The position numbers and the translations under genes are program-made. Source: JAADDV01 sp964582875 (GTDB lineage: Bacteria > Aquificota > Aquificia > Aquificales > Hydrogenothermaceae). Taken from it: a stretch of DNA of 15,684 bases. The stretch is from NCBI GenBank assembly GCA_964582875.1, contig CAZOTZ010000041.1, forward strand, positions 1 to 15,684, written 5' to 3'. The notes below the pieces were generated by a model. It made no database searches. It worked only from the letters and a program-made list of their open reading frames with translations, and had not been told where the DNA came from. Shown here piece after piece: positions 7,514-15,571 of the stretch (within the stretch, counting starts at the first letter, position 1; each line of letters starts with the position of its first letter).

Positions 7514-8350
7514 TTTTATCAGACTTCTTAATCGTTCCATGTTTATCTCATCCCAGTTACCGGATTTGGGAGTTTCCAGTATAAAAGGTAGTTTACTGAA
7601 GAAATCGTCATTTAGAAAAAGTTCAAAACCTTTATATCCTATGTATCCTTCTCCTATATGCTCGTGTCTATCCCTGTGGGAATTAAAAGGTGTTTTTGAG
7701 TCATTACAGTGTATAACGTGTATATATTCAAAACCAATCTTTTCTTTTAGCTCCTCTTTGTAGGATAAGAAACCCTCTTCTTCGTTTATTTTGTATCCTG
7801 CAGAGAATATATGACATGTATCTAAACATACACCTGTATTTTTATCTGAAAATGGTTCCATTAGCATAACAATTTCTTCAGTAGTTTTTCCTATTTCTCC
7901 TTTCTGCCCTGCTAAGGTTTCAAAAAGAAAAACAGTATTTTTAAGTTCTACCTCTGAGAAAACTTCTTTAAGACTTTTTATTATATTTTCAAGGGCGGTT
8001 TTTTCATCCTGTCCTTTTGCTTTTCCTGCATGTATTACATAATAATCAATTCCAAGCTCTTCACAGAGTTTTAACTCATTAATAACACCTTTTATAGATT
8101 TGTTTCTTAGTGATTTATCAGATGATGCGAGATTAAAAAGGTATGAAGCATGTACTACAACAGGTGATATACCTGTTTTTTTTCTTTTTTCTTTAAAAAG
8201 TCTTTTTTCTTCTTCGGTTCTTTCTTTCCATCTCCATGAACGGGGAGATGAAAGAAAAAACTGGATAGTTTCTGCTCCTAACTCTTTACCTCTGTCAAAA
8301 ACAAGGTCTAAAGATTTTGAAGATGATACGTGGGTTCCTATTTTTACCAT
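7496..8350 (-). CDS. nfo: Endonuclease IV (AP endonuclease, family 2)
   Basis: Cuts DNA 5' to abasic sites in base excision repair; a TIM-barrel enzyme with three zinc ions. All nine expected metal ligands are present: His67, His107, Glu144, Asp177, His180, His214, Asp227, His229 and Glu259. They lie in the family motifs VVHASYLFNLAS, FETLAGQKGEIG, CLDTCHIFSAGY and HRDRHEHIGEG. The length of 284 is normal. The start overlaps the end of the preceding hydrolase gene by seven bases, implying translational coupling; only a weak AGG lies upstream. The last five residues (APVAQ) and the TAG stop are read from the 5' end of the downstream tRNA-Arg gene. The essential fold ends near RLRSLI, so the tail is probably dispensable. 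Confidence 0.97.
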   Translation of the reverse strand: MVKIGTHVSSSKSLDLVFDRGKELGAETIQFFLSSPRSWRWKERTEEEKRLFKEKRKKTGISPVVVHASYLFNLASSDKSLRNKSIKGVINELKLCEELGIDYYVIHAGKAKGQDEKTALENIIKSLKEVFSEVELKNTVFLFETLAGQKGEIGKTTEEIVMLMEPFSDKNTGVCLDTCHIFSAGYKINEEEGFLSYKEELKEKIGFEYIHVIHCNDSKTPFNSHRDRHEHIGEGYIGYKGFELFLNDDFFSKLPFILETPKSGNWDEINMERLRSLIKAPVAQ

Positions 8351-8982
8351 AATCTTAACCTGTGTATTCCTGTTATATAAGGATTTGATTTTTTTTCTTC
8401 ACCTATTGTTGTGGTTGAGCCATGTCCACAGTAAACAACTGTTTCTTCCGGAAGCTCCATAAGTTTTTTTAATGATTTTAAAAGCTGGTTCATATCTCCA
8501 CCAGGCAGGTCAGTTCTACCTACACTGCCTTTAAAGATGGTATCACCTGCTATTAAAACTTTATTTTTCCTGTCAAAAAAACAAACTCCTCCTGGAGTAT
8601 GTCCTGGGGTTTCTATTACCTCAAGTTTAGACTTCCCTATACTTATAATGTCTCCTTCTTTTAAGTTCTTATCTGGTTTAGGACAGGGGTAAGCATCAAT
8701 CATTTCAGAGAAACCAGGGAATATATCGTTGTTAATAAGAAATTCGTCTTTTTTGTTCATATAAAAAGGAATATTGAAAGTGTTCCTTAGATATCCTACC
8801 TGACCTACATGGTCTAAATGCCCATGTGTTGCGAGTATAACCTCAGGCTCAAAACCATCTACTGCAAATCTTATCCTTTCTCCTTCTGCTCCAGGGTCTA
8901 TAATAGCTACTTTCTTTGTTTCATCATCTATATAAAGAACTGTGTTTTCCTGTAAAGGACCCACTGTTAGTACTTTTATCAT
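8344..8982 (-). CDS. Metallo-beta-lactamase-fold hydrolase, glyoxalase II-like
   Basis: A 212-residue single-domain cytoplasmic zinc hydrolase of the YcbL/glyoxalase II group. The metal-binding residues are His53, His55, Asp57 and His58 (THGHLDHVG), His128 (TPGHTPGG), Asp147 (AGDTIF, followed by GSVGRTDLPGGD) and His187 (YCGHGST). The C-terminal helical substrate domain of classical glyoxalase II is missing, so hydrolysis of S-lactoylglutathione is uncertain; other thioesters or persulfides are possible substrates. The Shine-Dalgarno sequence TAAGGA overlaps the stop codon of the biotin carboxylase gene 12 bases upstream, and the 3' end overlaps the endonuclease IV gene, so the three genes form one operon. 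The functional link between them is not obvious. Confidence 0.93.
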   Translation of the reverse strand: MIKVLTVGPLQENTVLYIDDETKKVAIIDPGAEGERIRFAVDGFEPEVILATHGHLDHVGQVGYLRNTFNIPFYMNKKDEFLINNDIFPGFSEMIDAYPCPKPDKNLKEGDIISIGKSKLEVIETPGHTPGGVCFFDRKNKVLIAGDTIFKGSVGRTDLPGGDMNQLLKSLKKLMELPEETVVYCGHGSTTTIGEEKKSNPYITGIHRLRLW

Positions 8983-8994
8983 ATTTACAATTCC

Positions 8995-10353
8995 TTACTG
9001 TTTTAAGTATTTAGTATCAACAAGTTTTGTTGTATAAGTTCCATTTAAAAACTCTTCATCTTCAAGGATTTTCAAGTGAAAATCTTTTGTCGTTTTTACC
9101 CCTTCAATAATAAGCTCTTGAAGAGCTCTTTTCCCTCTTATAATAGCTTCTTCCCTATCTTTACCATAAACAATGATTTTAGCTATAAGAGAATCGTAGT
9201 AAGGTGGAATTTTATATCCCTGATATATATGGGTATCAACTCTAACACCTAAGCCTCCAGGAAAGTAAAGCTTTTTTATTTCTCCAGGGTTAGGGGTAAA
9301 TGTCTCAGGGTCTTCTGCGTTTATTCTAAACTCTATAGCATGACCTTCTGTTTTGATGTCTTCCTGGGTAAAGTCAAGTTTTTGACCATCTGCTATTCTC
9401 ATTTGCCAGGAAACAATATCTATTCCTGTTGTGGCTTCTGTAACTGGGTGTTCAACCTGAATTCTTCCATTCATCTCTATAAAGTAAAAGTTCATATCCT
9501 TATCCACAATAAACTCAACTGTCCCAGCTCCTGTAAAACCTACATGTTTTGCAAATCTTACAGCAGCTTCTCCCATTTTTTTTCTGACTTCGTCAGTTAT
9601 AAATGGAGATGGTGATTCTTCAAGGAGTTTTTGATGTCTCCTCTGCAGTGAGCATTCTCTATCACCGAGATAAACAACATTTCCATATTCGTCTGCAAGT
9701 ATCTGTATCTCTATATGTTTTGGATTTTCTATAAATTTTTCTATGTAAACTCTACTATCTCCAAAGTTAGCTTCAGCTTCTCTCTGGGCTACAGGTAGCA
9801 ATCTTGCAAGTTCCTGCTCTGTCCTTGCAATCCTCATACCTCTACCACCACCACCGGCAGCGGCTTTTATTAGAACCGGGTATCCTATTTTTTTAGCTGT
9901 CTCTAAAGCATCTTTTAAGTTTTCAACAGGGGGACTTCCTGGTATTATTGGAACATTAGCTTCTTTAGCTGCCTGTCTTGCTGCAGCTTTATCTCCAGTT
10001 AACCTTATGGTTTCAGCTTTAGGGCCTATAAACTTAATATTGCTCCTTTCACATATATCAGCAAAATTTGGATTTTCTGCGAGAAAACCATAACCAGGGT
10101 AAACAGCATCTGCGTAAGATATTTCTATAGCCGAAAGTATGGCCGGTATGTTTAGATAACTTTTATTTGAAGGAGCATCTCCTATACATATTGAGTAATC
10201 TGCAAGGTCTTTGTGAAGGGAGTCCTTATCTCCTTTTGAGTATATAGCGATAGACTCTCCACCTAACTCTCTAATTGAACGAATAGCTCTTATTGCAATT
10301 TCACCCCGGTTTGCTATAAGTATTCGCTTAATATTTCTGAGTTTTTCAGACAA
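8995..10353 (-). CDS. Biotin carboxylase subunit (acetyl-CoA, pyruvate or 2-oxoglutarate carboxylase)
   Basis: ATP-dependent carboxylation of biotin on a carrier protein. The three family domains are present: the N-terminal pre-ATP-grasp domain (IKRILIANRGEIA at 8-20), the ATP-grasp domain with the glycine loop AAAGGGGRGMR at 164-174, and the C-terminal domain. By alignment to the E. coli enzyme, the key residues are Lys163, His213, Lys242, Glu280, Glu293, Asn295, Arg297, Gln299, Glu301 and Arg343. Residue 296 in EMNGRIQVEHP is Gly, where Thr or Pro is usual. The length of 452 is typical for the free subunit. Aquificota encode several paralogs (AccC, PycA, CfiB), and no biotin carrier or transferase gene is nearby to choose between them, so no symbol is given. 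The start codon is TTG, chosen by a strong AAGGAG. It is the first gene of an operon. Confidence 0.95.
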   Translation of the reverse strand: MSEKLRNIKRILIANRGEIAIRAIRSIRELGGESIAIYSKGDKDSLHKDLADYSICIGDAPSNKSYLNIPAILSAIEISYADAVYPGYGFLAENPNFADICERSNIKFIGPKAETIRLTGDKAAARQAAKEANVPIIPGSPPVENLKDALETAKKIGYPVLIKAAAGGGGRGMRIARTEQELARLLPVAQREAEANFGDSRVYIEKFIENPKHIEIQILADEYGNVVYLGDRECSLQRRHQKLLEESPSPFITDEVRKKMGEAAVRFAKHVGFTGAGTVEFIVDKDMNFYFIEMNGRIQVEHPVTEATTGIDIVSWQMRIADGQKLDFTQEDIKTEGHAIEFRINAEDPETFTPNPGEIKKLYFPGGLGVRVDTHIYQGYKIPPYYDSLIAKIIVYGKDREEAIIRGKRALQELIIEGVKTTKDFHLKILEDEEFLNGTYTTKLVDTKYLKQ

Positions 10354-10359
10354 ACTTTA

Positions 10360-10365
10360 CTCCTT
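10360..10365 (-). promoter_or_regulatory. Ribosome binding site fixing a TTG start for biotin carboxylase
   Basis: AAGGAG on the minus strand lies six bases before TTG at 10351-10353. Initiation there gives SEKLRNIKRILIANRGE, matching where the family normally begins; no ATG lies nearby upstream in frame. Confidence 0.7.
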
Positions 10366-10453
10366 AAATTGTAAAAATATTTTTCAATAGTATATTATTT
10401 TATAATACAAATAAGATATCTGGTCTTATACAAAATAAATTTTAACGGTTAAG
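10366..10453. other. AT-rich divergent promoter region between biotin carboxylase and pilB
   Basis: About 100 bases separate the two divergent operons. A perfect TATAAT is at 10401-10406 on the plus strand and a TATACT at 10389-10394 on the minus strand. Neither has a convincing -35 hexamer at normal spacing, so promoter positions stay tentative. Confidence 0.35.
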
Positions 10454-10456
10454 TTG

Positions 10457-12181
10457 ATGGAAAAAAGCCGTAGAAAACTAACGTTTCTTAGATTAATGGT
10501 ATCCCACGGTATAGTTCCTGTAGAAAAAGTCAGGAATAATCCAAATGTAAGAGACAGGGATTTTACAGACGTTCTTGTATATATAGTGACAAGTGGTATA
10601 ACTGGTGAGAACAAGATTAAAGATTTCTTTGTGAACTTTCTTAATCTTACACCTTTTGACCCAAAAGAACACAGGATACAGATTGACCCTGAAATAGTAA
10701 GAAACATCTCTTACCAGTATATGAAGAAGAAAAAGTTTGTCCCCCTTTTCTACAAGAATGATGGAACCCTTGCTATAGCTGTTTTTAATCCTGTGGATAA
10801 AGAGATACTCCAGTATCTTAAGTTTTTAGGTATAAAAAATATAGAGCTTTACGTTGCTTCTTATAGTGAAATAGAAAGGCTTTTAAAAGAGATAGCTCCT
10901 ATAGCTTCTGCAGAGGAAGTTTTAGGTGATATAGAGCTTGATGCTAAGGTTGAAGAGGAAACAGCCATAGAAGAAGAAGAAGATTTAGAGGCTACAGTTT
11001 CCCATGCGAAAGAGGAACCTATAGTAAAAGCTTCAAGACTTTTCATAGTTAATGCGGTAAGGCAAGGGGCTTCAGATATACATATAGAACCTTTTGAAAA
11101 GGAAGTTAGAGTAAGGTACAGGTTAGATGGTATTTTAAGGACAATACAGAGGCTTCCTGTTAATATGAAAGATTCCCTAATAGCAAGATATAAGATTATG
11201 GCAAATCTTGATATAGCAGAAAAAAGGCTGCCACAGGATGGAAGAATAAGAATAAAAATAGATGGAAAACCTATAGATTTAAGGGTCTCAACTGTTCCAA
11301 CGATATACGGTGAAAAAGTTGTGATGAGAATTCAGGATTCAGAAAGTTATCTGAATCTGAAACTTGAAGATTTAGGTTTTGAACCTGATGATTTAGAAAA
11401 AGTAAGGAAAGCTATATACAGCCCATGGGGAATGGTTCTTGTAACAGGACCAACAGGTTCAGGTAAAACAACAACCCTCTACACGGCTCTTATGGAAAGA
11501 AATACAGAAGATGTAAATATATCCACAGCAGAAGACCCTGTAGAGGTTTCTATCCCTGGTATAAATCAGGTTCAGATTAGGGAAAGTATAGGTTTAACAT
11601 TTGCAGAAGCTTTAAGGTCTTTTCTAAGACAGGACCCTGATATTATCCTCGTTGGAGAGATAAGGGATAGGGAAACCGCTGAGATAGCGATAAAAGCTGC
11701 ATTAACAGGACACCTTGTGTTCTCCACATTACACACAAATGATGCCCCTTCATCTGTCACAAGGTTAGTTGATATAGGGGTTGAGCATTTTTTAGTTGGG
11801 ACAGCTGTTAACCTTGTTGTTGCCCAGAGACTTGTAAGAAAACTATGTGATAACTGCAAACTCCCTGCAAAATACCCACCAGAATTCTGGAAAGGTCTTG
11901 GTTTTTCTGATGAAGATATAGAAAACGGTTTATTTTATGTTCATAACCCTGATGGATGTGAAAAATGCAACAGAACAGGTTATAGAGGAAGAATAGCAGT
12001 ACATGAGATATTAGAAATAGATGATGAAATAAGGAAACTTGTTCTGTCAGGAGCAACAGCAACAGATATAAAAGAACTCGCTATAAAAAAAGGGATGAGA
12101 ACACTTTATGAAAGTGGTTTATTAAAAATTAAAAAAGGAATAACCGATATAGCAGAAGTAGAAAGAGTTTTAATAAAATAG
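10457..12181 (+). CDS. pilB: Type IV pilus extension ATPase PilB (GspE family)
   Basis: Hexameric cytoplasmic ATPase that powers pilus assembly. It has an N-terminal MshEN/GspE-N-like domain (about 35-145), a short acidic linker (about 160-188), then the N2D and RecA-like domains. Numbered from the ATG: Walker A GPTGSGKTT at 331-339, Asp box near TAEDPVE (357-363), Walker B ILVGEIRDRET (397-407) and His box LTGHLVFSTLHTN (416-428). Cys464, Cys467, Cys501 and Cys504 form the zinc-binding tetracysteine motif of GspE/PilB ATPases. The length of 574 is typical. A TTG immediately precedes the ATG; the ATG at 10457 is preferred, but no clear Shine-Dalgarno sequence distinguishes them. It is the first gene of pilB-pilT-pilC-mnmA. 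GspE of type II secretion is the alternative, but the adjoining PilT argues for a pilus. Confidence 0.95.
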   Translation: MEKSRRKLTFLRLMVSHGIVPVEKVRNNPNVRDRDFTDVLVYIVTSGITGENKIKDFFVNFLNLTPFDPKEHRIQIDPEIVRNISYQYMKKKKFVPLFYKNDGTLAIAVFNPVDKEILQYLKFLGIKNIELYVASYSEIERLLKEIAPIASAEEVLGDIELDAKVEEETAIEEEEDLEATVSHAKEEPIVKASRLFIVNAVRQGASDIHIEPFEKEVRVRYRLDGILRTIQRLPVNMKDSLIARYKIMANLDIAEKRLPQDGRIRIKIDGKPIDLRVSTVPTIYGEKVVMRIQDSESYLNLKLEDLGFEPDDLEKVRKAIYSPWGMVLVTGPTGSGKTTTLYTALMERNTEDVNISTAEDPVEVSIPGINQVQIRESIGLTFAEALRSFLRQDPDIILVGEIRDRETAEIAIKAALTGHLVFSTLHTNDAPSSVTRLVDIGVEHFLVGTAVNLVVAQRLVRKLCDNCKLPAKYPPEFWKGLGFSDEDIENGLFYVHNPDGCEKCNRTGYRGRIAVHEILEIDDEIRKLVLSGATATDIKELAIKKGMRTLYESGLLKIKKGITDIAEVERVLIK

Positions 12182-12190
12182 GGGTGATTT

Positions 12191-13276
12191 ATGGGTACAG
12201 CAGATAAAGTAAATCTTGTAGAAATAGCAAGGCGTGCAGTTAAAGAAAATGCTACAGATATACATATAACAGCGGGAGCTCCTCCTGCAATAAGAATTGA
12301 TGGAAAGATAACTTATCTTGCAGAAGATTTCCCTGTTCTTTACACAAAAGATACCCAGAGAATCATATACTCAATAATGAATGAAAAACAGAAAAGAACA
12401 TTTGAAGAAAAAAATGAAGTTGATTTTTCCATAGGTATAAAAGAAATAGGTAGATTCAGGGTAAACGTATTCAGACAAAGGGGAACAGTAGCAGCAGCAT
12501 TGAGAAGAATCCCTTACGAAATAAAGCCGATGTCTGAACTTGGGCTTATACCTTCTGTTGAGGAACTGTGCAAAAAAAGTATGGGACTTGTTTTGGTAAC
12601 AGGACCTACAGGTTCAGGAAAAACAACTACACTTGCTTCAATGATTGATTATATAAACACAAACTATCCATATCACATAATAACTATTGAAGACCCAATA
12701 GAGTACCTTTTCCCACATAAAAAATCCATAGTAGCCCAGAGGGAAATAGGAAGTGATACAGAAGATTTTGCAACAGCTTTAAAGTATGCGTTAAGGGAAG
12801 ACCCTGATGTTATTCTTGTTGGTGAGATGAGGGACTTAGAAACTATCAAAGCTGCTTTAACTGCTGCTGAAACAGGACACCTTGTTTTTGCAACACTTCA
12901 CACAAATACAGCAATCCAGACAATAAACAGGATAATAAATGTTTTTCCAGAAAATGAACAGGAGCAGATAAGAACAGAACTAAGTTTTGTTCTTCAAGGT
13001 GTTATATCCCAGCGTCTTCTTCCAAGAATTGGCGGAGGAAGAATTCTAATCCATGAAGTTCTTATTCCTACAACAGCTATAAGAAACCTGATAAGGGAAA
13101 ATAAAATTCATCAGATATACGGTCTAATGCAGACAGGACAGGCAGAAACAGGTATGCAAACTTTAAACCAGTCCCTTATGGATGCTGTAAGAAAGGGTCT
13201 TATCCTTCCAGAGGATGCAATGAAGGTAACTCCTGACCCTCAGGAACTTTCAAGGTTGCTTAAATTAAGGGTATAA
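12191..13276 (+). CDS. pilT: Type IV pilus retraction ATPase PilT
   Basis: Hexameric ATPase that drives pilus depolymerisation, giving twitching motility and DNA uptake. Walker A GPTGSGKTTT is at 138-147, the Asp box IEDPIEYLF at 166-174, Walker B VILVGEMRDLET at 207-218 and the His box ETGHLVFATLHTN at 227-239. The C-terminal AIRNLIRENK (296-305) is the PilT-specific motif needed for retraction, and GMQTLNQSL (321-329) is also family-typical. It lacks the zinc tetracysteine of PilB. The length of 361 is normal. GGGG six bases before the ATG is the ribosome binding site; the pilB stop overlaps its first base. It sits between pilB and pilC, as in many bacteria. Confidence 0.97.
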   Translation: MGTADKVNLVEIARRAVKENATDIHITAGAPPAIRIDGKITYLAEDFPVLYTKDTQRIIYSIMNEKQKRTFEEKNEVDFSIGIKEIGRFRVNVFRQRGTVAAALRRIPYEIKPMSELGLIPSVEELCKKSMGLVLVTGPTGSGKTTTLASMIDYINTNYPYHIITIEDPIEYLFPHKKSIVAQREIGSDTEDFATALKYALREDPDVILVGEMRDLETIKAALTAAETGHLVFATLHTNTAIQTINRIINVFPENEQEQIRTELSFVLQGVISQRLLPRIGGGRILIHEVLIPTTAIRNLIRENKIHQIYGLMQTGQAETGMQTLNQSLMDAVRKGLILPEDAMKVTPDPQELSRLLKLRV

Positions 13277-13277
13277 A

Positions 13278-13284
13278 GGGGGAG
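13278..13284 (+). promoter_or_regulatory. Ribosome binding site fixing a TTG start for pilC
   Basis: GGGGGAG lies five bases before TTG at 13290-13292. Starting there gives PKFSYQARD, the normal N-terminus of PilC proteins, so TTG is the real start. Confidence 0.75.
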
Positions 13285-13289
13285 AGTCT

Positions 13290-14504
13290 TTGCCTAAGTT
13301 TTCTTATCAAGCAAGGGATAAACATGGTGTTCTTAGAAAAGATACTATAATTGCCCCTGATATAAATACTGCTGAAGCTGAATTAGTCAGACAGGGGTTT
13401 CAGGAAATAAAAATAAAACTGATTTCTACATCAGAAAAAACATCAACATTAAGAAGTTTTTTTAAATCCCGGGTAAAAGAGAAAGACCTTGCCCTTTTTA
13501 CAAGACAGCTTGGGGCTATGATTTCTGCAGGTATTAGTATAGCTGAGAGTTTAGAAATTCTTGCTGAACAGCTTCCAAATAAAACCCTTGCTGCAGCCCT
13601 TGAAGATGTAAAAAATGAAGTGCTTGCAGGTGTTTCGCTTGCAGAAGCAATGAAAAAACATCCGTATGCATTCCCTCCTTTCCTTGTAAATCTTGTTGCT
13701 GCGGCAGAAGAGTCAGGTAAGATGGATGTTATTCTTATGAGGGCTACTGAGTATTATGAAAAAATCGCAGCGATAAAAAGAAAACTCGTAAGTGCTTCGT
13801 GGTACCCGATAACAGTTGTTATTGTAGCAACACTTATTGTTTTAGGTATACTGACATTTATAGTTCCTACATTTGCACAGCTTTACGCAAGTTTCGGCTC
13901 AAGTTTACCATTTTTAACTCAGATGATAATAAATGTAAGTAATGCTTTAACAGAAAACTTTTTGGTTTTTGTAGTAGGTTTTACAGGATTAGTTGTATTA
14001 AACGCTTACATATATAAAACTAAAGCTGGTAAAGAGTTTTACCATCGCTTATTTTTAAAACTCCCTATATTAGGTGAAATATTTCTAAAAGGGGCTATAG
14101 CTAAATTTTCCAGAACACTGGCAACCCTTATAAATGGTGGTGTCCCAATAACAAGGGCACTTGAAATATCTGCATCAGTAGCTGGAAATGTTGTTATTGA
14201 AAAGGCCATAAGAAATGCCAGAGATGATGTAGAAAGGGGACAGGCTATATACCGTTCCCTTGATAAAGATATATTTCCTCCTATATTCATCGCTATGGTA
14301 AGGGTCGGAGAAAATACAGGACGTTTAGATGAGATGCTTGATACAATAGCTAACTTCTTTGAAGATGAAGTTGATAGGGCTGTTGAAGGTATGCTTTCAA
14401 TAATAGAACCTCTTTTAATGGTTTTTATTGGAAGTATTATAGGTGTAATAATACTCGCTCTTTACTTGCCTATATTTAAAATGGGAGAACTTATTACAAG
14501 GTAA
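13290..14504 (+). CDS. pilC: Type IV pilus inner-membrane platform protein PilC
   Basis: Polytopic protein that couples the PilB and PilT motors to pilin addition and removal. Two T2SSF (GspF) repeats are visible, at about 70-193 and 273-395, each with the pattern of R-x-L-x-x-L-I-x-x-G followed by a G-x-S/A-L-x-x-A block and a VxxGExxG-like stretch (AAAEESGKMD in the first, VRVGENTGRLDEML in the second). Membrane segments lie near 172-193, 222-242 and 372-394. The N-terminal FSYQARDKHGVLRKD is typical. The length of 404 is standard. It starts with TTG, 13 bases after pilT, and its TAA stop overlaps the mnmA start as TAATG. Confidence 0.96.
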   Translation: MPKFSYQARDKHGVLRKDTIIAPDINTAEAELVRQGFQEIKIKLISTSEKTSTLRSFFKSRVKEKDLALFTRQLGAMISAGISIAESLEILAEQLPNKTLAAALEDVKNEVLAGVSLAEAMKKHPYAFPPFLVNLVAAAEESGKMDVILMRATEYYEKIAAIKRKLVSASWYPITVVIVATLIVLGILTFIVPTFAQLYASFGSSLPFLTQMIINVSNALTENFLVFVVGFTGLVVLNAYIYKTKAGKEFYHRLFLKLPILGEIFLKGAIAKFSRTLATLINGGVPITRALEISASVAGNVVIEKAIRNARDDVERGQAIYRSLDKDIFPPIFIAMVRVGENTGRLDEMLDTIANFFEDEVDRAVEGMLSIIEPLLMVFIGSIIGVIILALYLPIFKMGELITR

Positions 14505-15571
14505 TGGGAAAAAAGGTAGCGGTAGGTCTTAGTGGTGGAGTTGATTCTTCTACTTCGGCTTTTCTGTTAAAGGAAAAAGGATATGAAGTAATAGGCATAA
14601 CATTAAAGCTATCTTCCCCTCCCTGCTCCACCACCGATATTCAGGTCTGCTGTTCCCCAGAAGATGTAAAAGATGCTAAAAAAGTTGCTTCATACTTAGG
14701 AATAGAACACTACGTTATAGACTGGGAGAATATATTTTCACAAAAAGTTATAAAAAGGTTTATTCAGGACTTGAAAGATGGAAAAACACCAAACCCCTGT
14801 TCAATCTGTAATAGAGATGTTAAAACTGGATTACTTGCAAGATACGTAAAAGAAGTTTTAAATGTAGATTATTTTGCAACAGGGCATTATATAAGAAAAA
14901 CAAAAAAAGAAAACGTAGAACTTTTATCAAGGGGAATAGATAGGAAGAAAGACCAGTCTTATTTTATGGCTCTCTTAAACAAAGATGTGATACCTCAACT
15001 TATATTTCCTTTAGGGGATTATACAAAAGAAGAAGTAAGAAAAATAGCCAATGAGAAAAAAATACCTGTTTCCCAGAAAAAGGACAGCTTTGAAATATGT
15101 TTTACTGCTGGTAAAACTCCAGGGGAGTACATAGAAGAGAACAATTTTTTCCCTATAGAAGAAGGAGAAATAGTACATGTTTCAGGTAAAACATTAGGTA
15201 AACACAAAGGATTACCTTTTTACACAATTGGTCAGAGAAGAGGCTTAGGGATAAGGTGGGGAAAACCTCTTTACGTTATTGATAAAAAACCTGAAGAAAA
15301 TCTTTTAATAGTTGGTGAAGAAGATTTCCTTTTAACAGATTTTGTTGAAGCTACTGAACTTTCTTTTCATATAGAAGTAGAAAAGTGGGACATTAAAAAC
15401 CTGTATGTACAGGGAAGATATAAACAAAAACCAATAAAAGTTAAAGATTTCTCACTGGAGCAAAACAAGATAACAGTATATTTTGAAGAAAAACAGCCTA
15501 AGTTTGCACCAGGTCAGATATTAGCCTTATATGAAAGCGATACGTTACTGGGAGGAGGAATTATTATTTAG
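14504..15571 (+). CDS. mnmA: tRNA-specific 2-thiouridylase MnmA
   Basis: Thiolates uridine-34 of Lys, Glu and Gln tRNAs, using ATP and sulfur relayed from a cysteine desulfurase. The PP-loop SGGVDSS is at 10-16, the GHY motif at 127-129, KDQSYF at 149-154, and GQRRGLGI in the middle domain. The catalytic Cys102 (NPCSICN) and Cys199 (EICF) carry the same numbers as in E. coli. Residue 99 is Cys where E. coli has Asp, giving a CXXC plus C set like that of iron-sulfur-dependent tRNA thiolases. A Cys pair (49-50) also lies in a family-typical CCSPEDVKDA stretch. The length of 355 is normal. The ATG overlaps the pilC stop (TAATG); GGGAG is 16 bases upstream, so re-initiation after pilC is likely. 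Its presence at the end of a pilus operon looks like chance packing. Confidence 0.97.
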   Translation: MGKKVAVGLSGGVDSSTSAFLLKEKGYEVIGITLKLSSPPCSTTDIQVCCSPEDVKDAKKVASYLGIEHYVIDWENIFSQKVIKRFIQDLKDGKTPNPCSICNRDVKTGLLARYVKEVLNVDYFATGHYIRKTKKENVELLSRGIDRKKDQSYFMALLNKDVIPQLIFPLGDYTKEEVRKIANEKKIPVSQKKDSFEICFTAGKTPGEYIEENNFFPIEEGEIVHVSGKTLGKHKGLPFYTIGQRRGLGIRWGKPLYVIDKKPEENLLIVGEEDFLLTDFVEATELSFHIEVEKWDIKNLYVQGRYKQKPIKVKDFSLEQNKITVYFEEKQPKFAPGQILALYESDTLLGGGIII

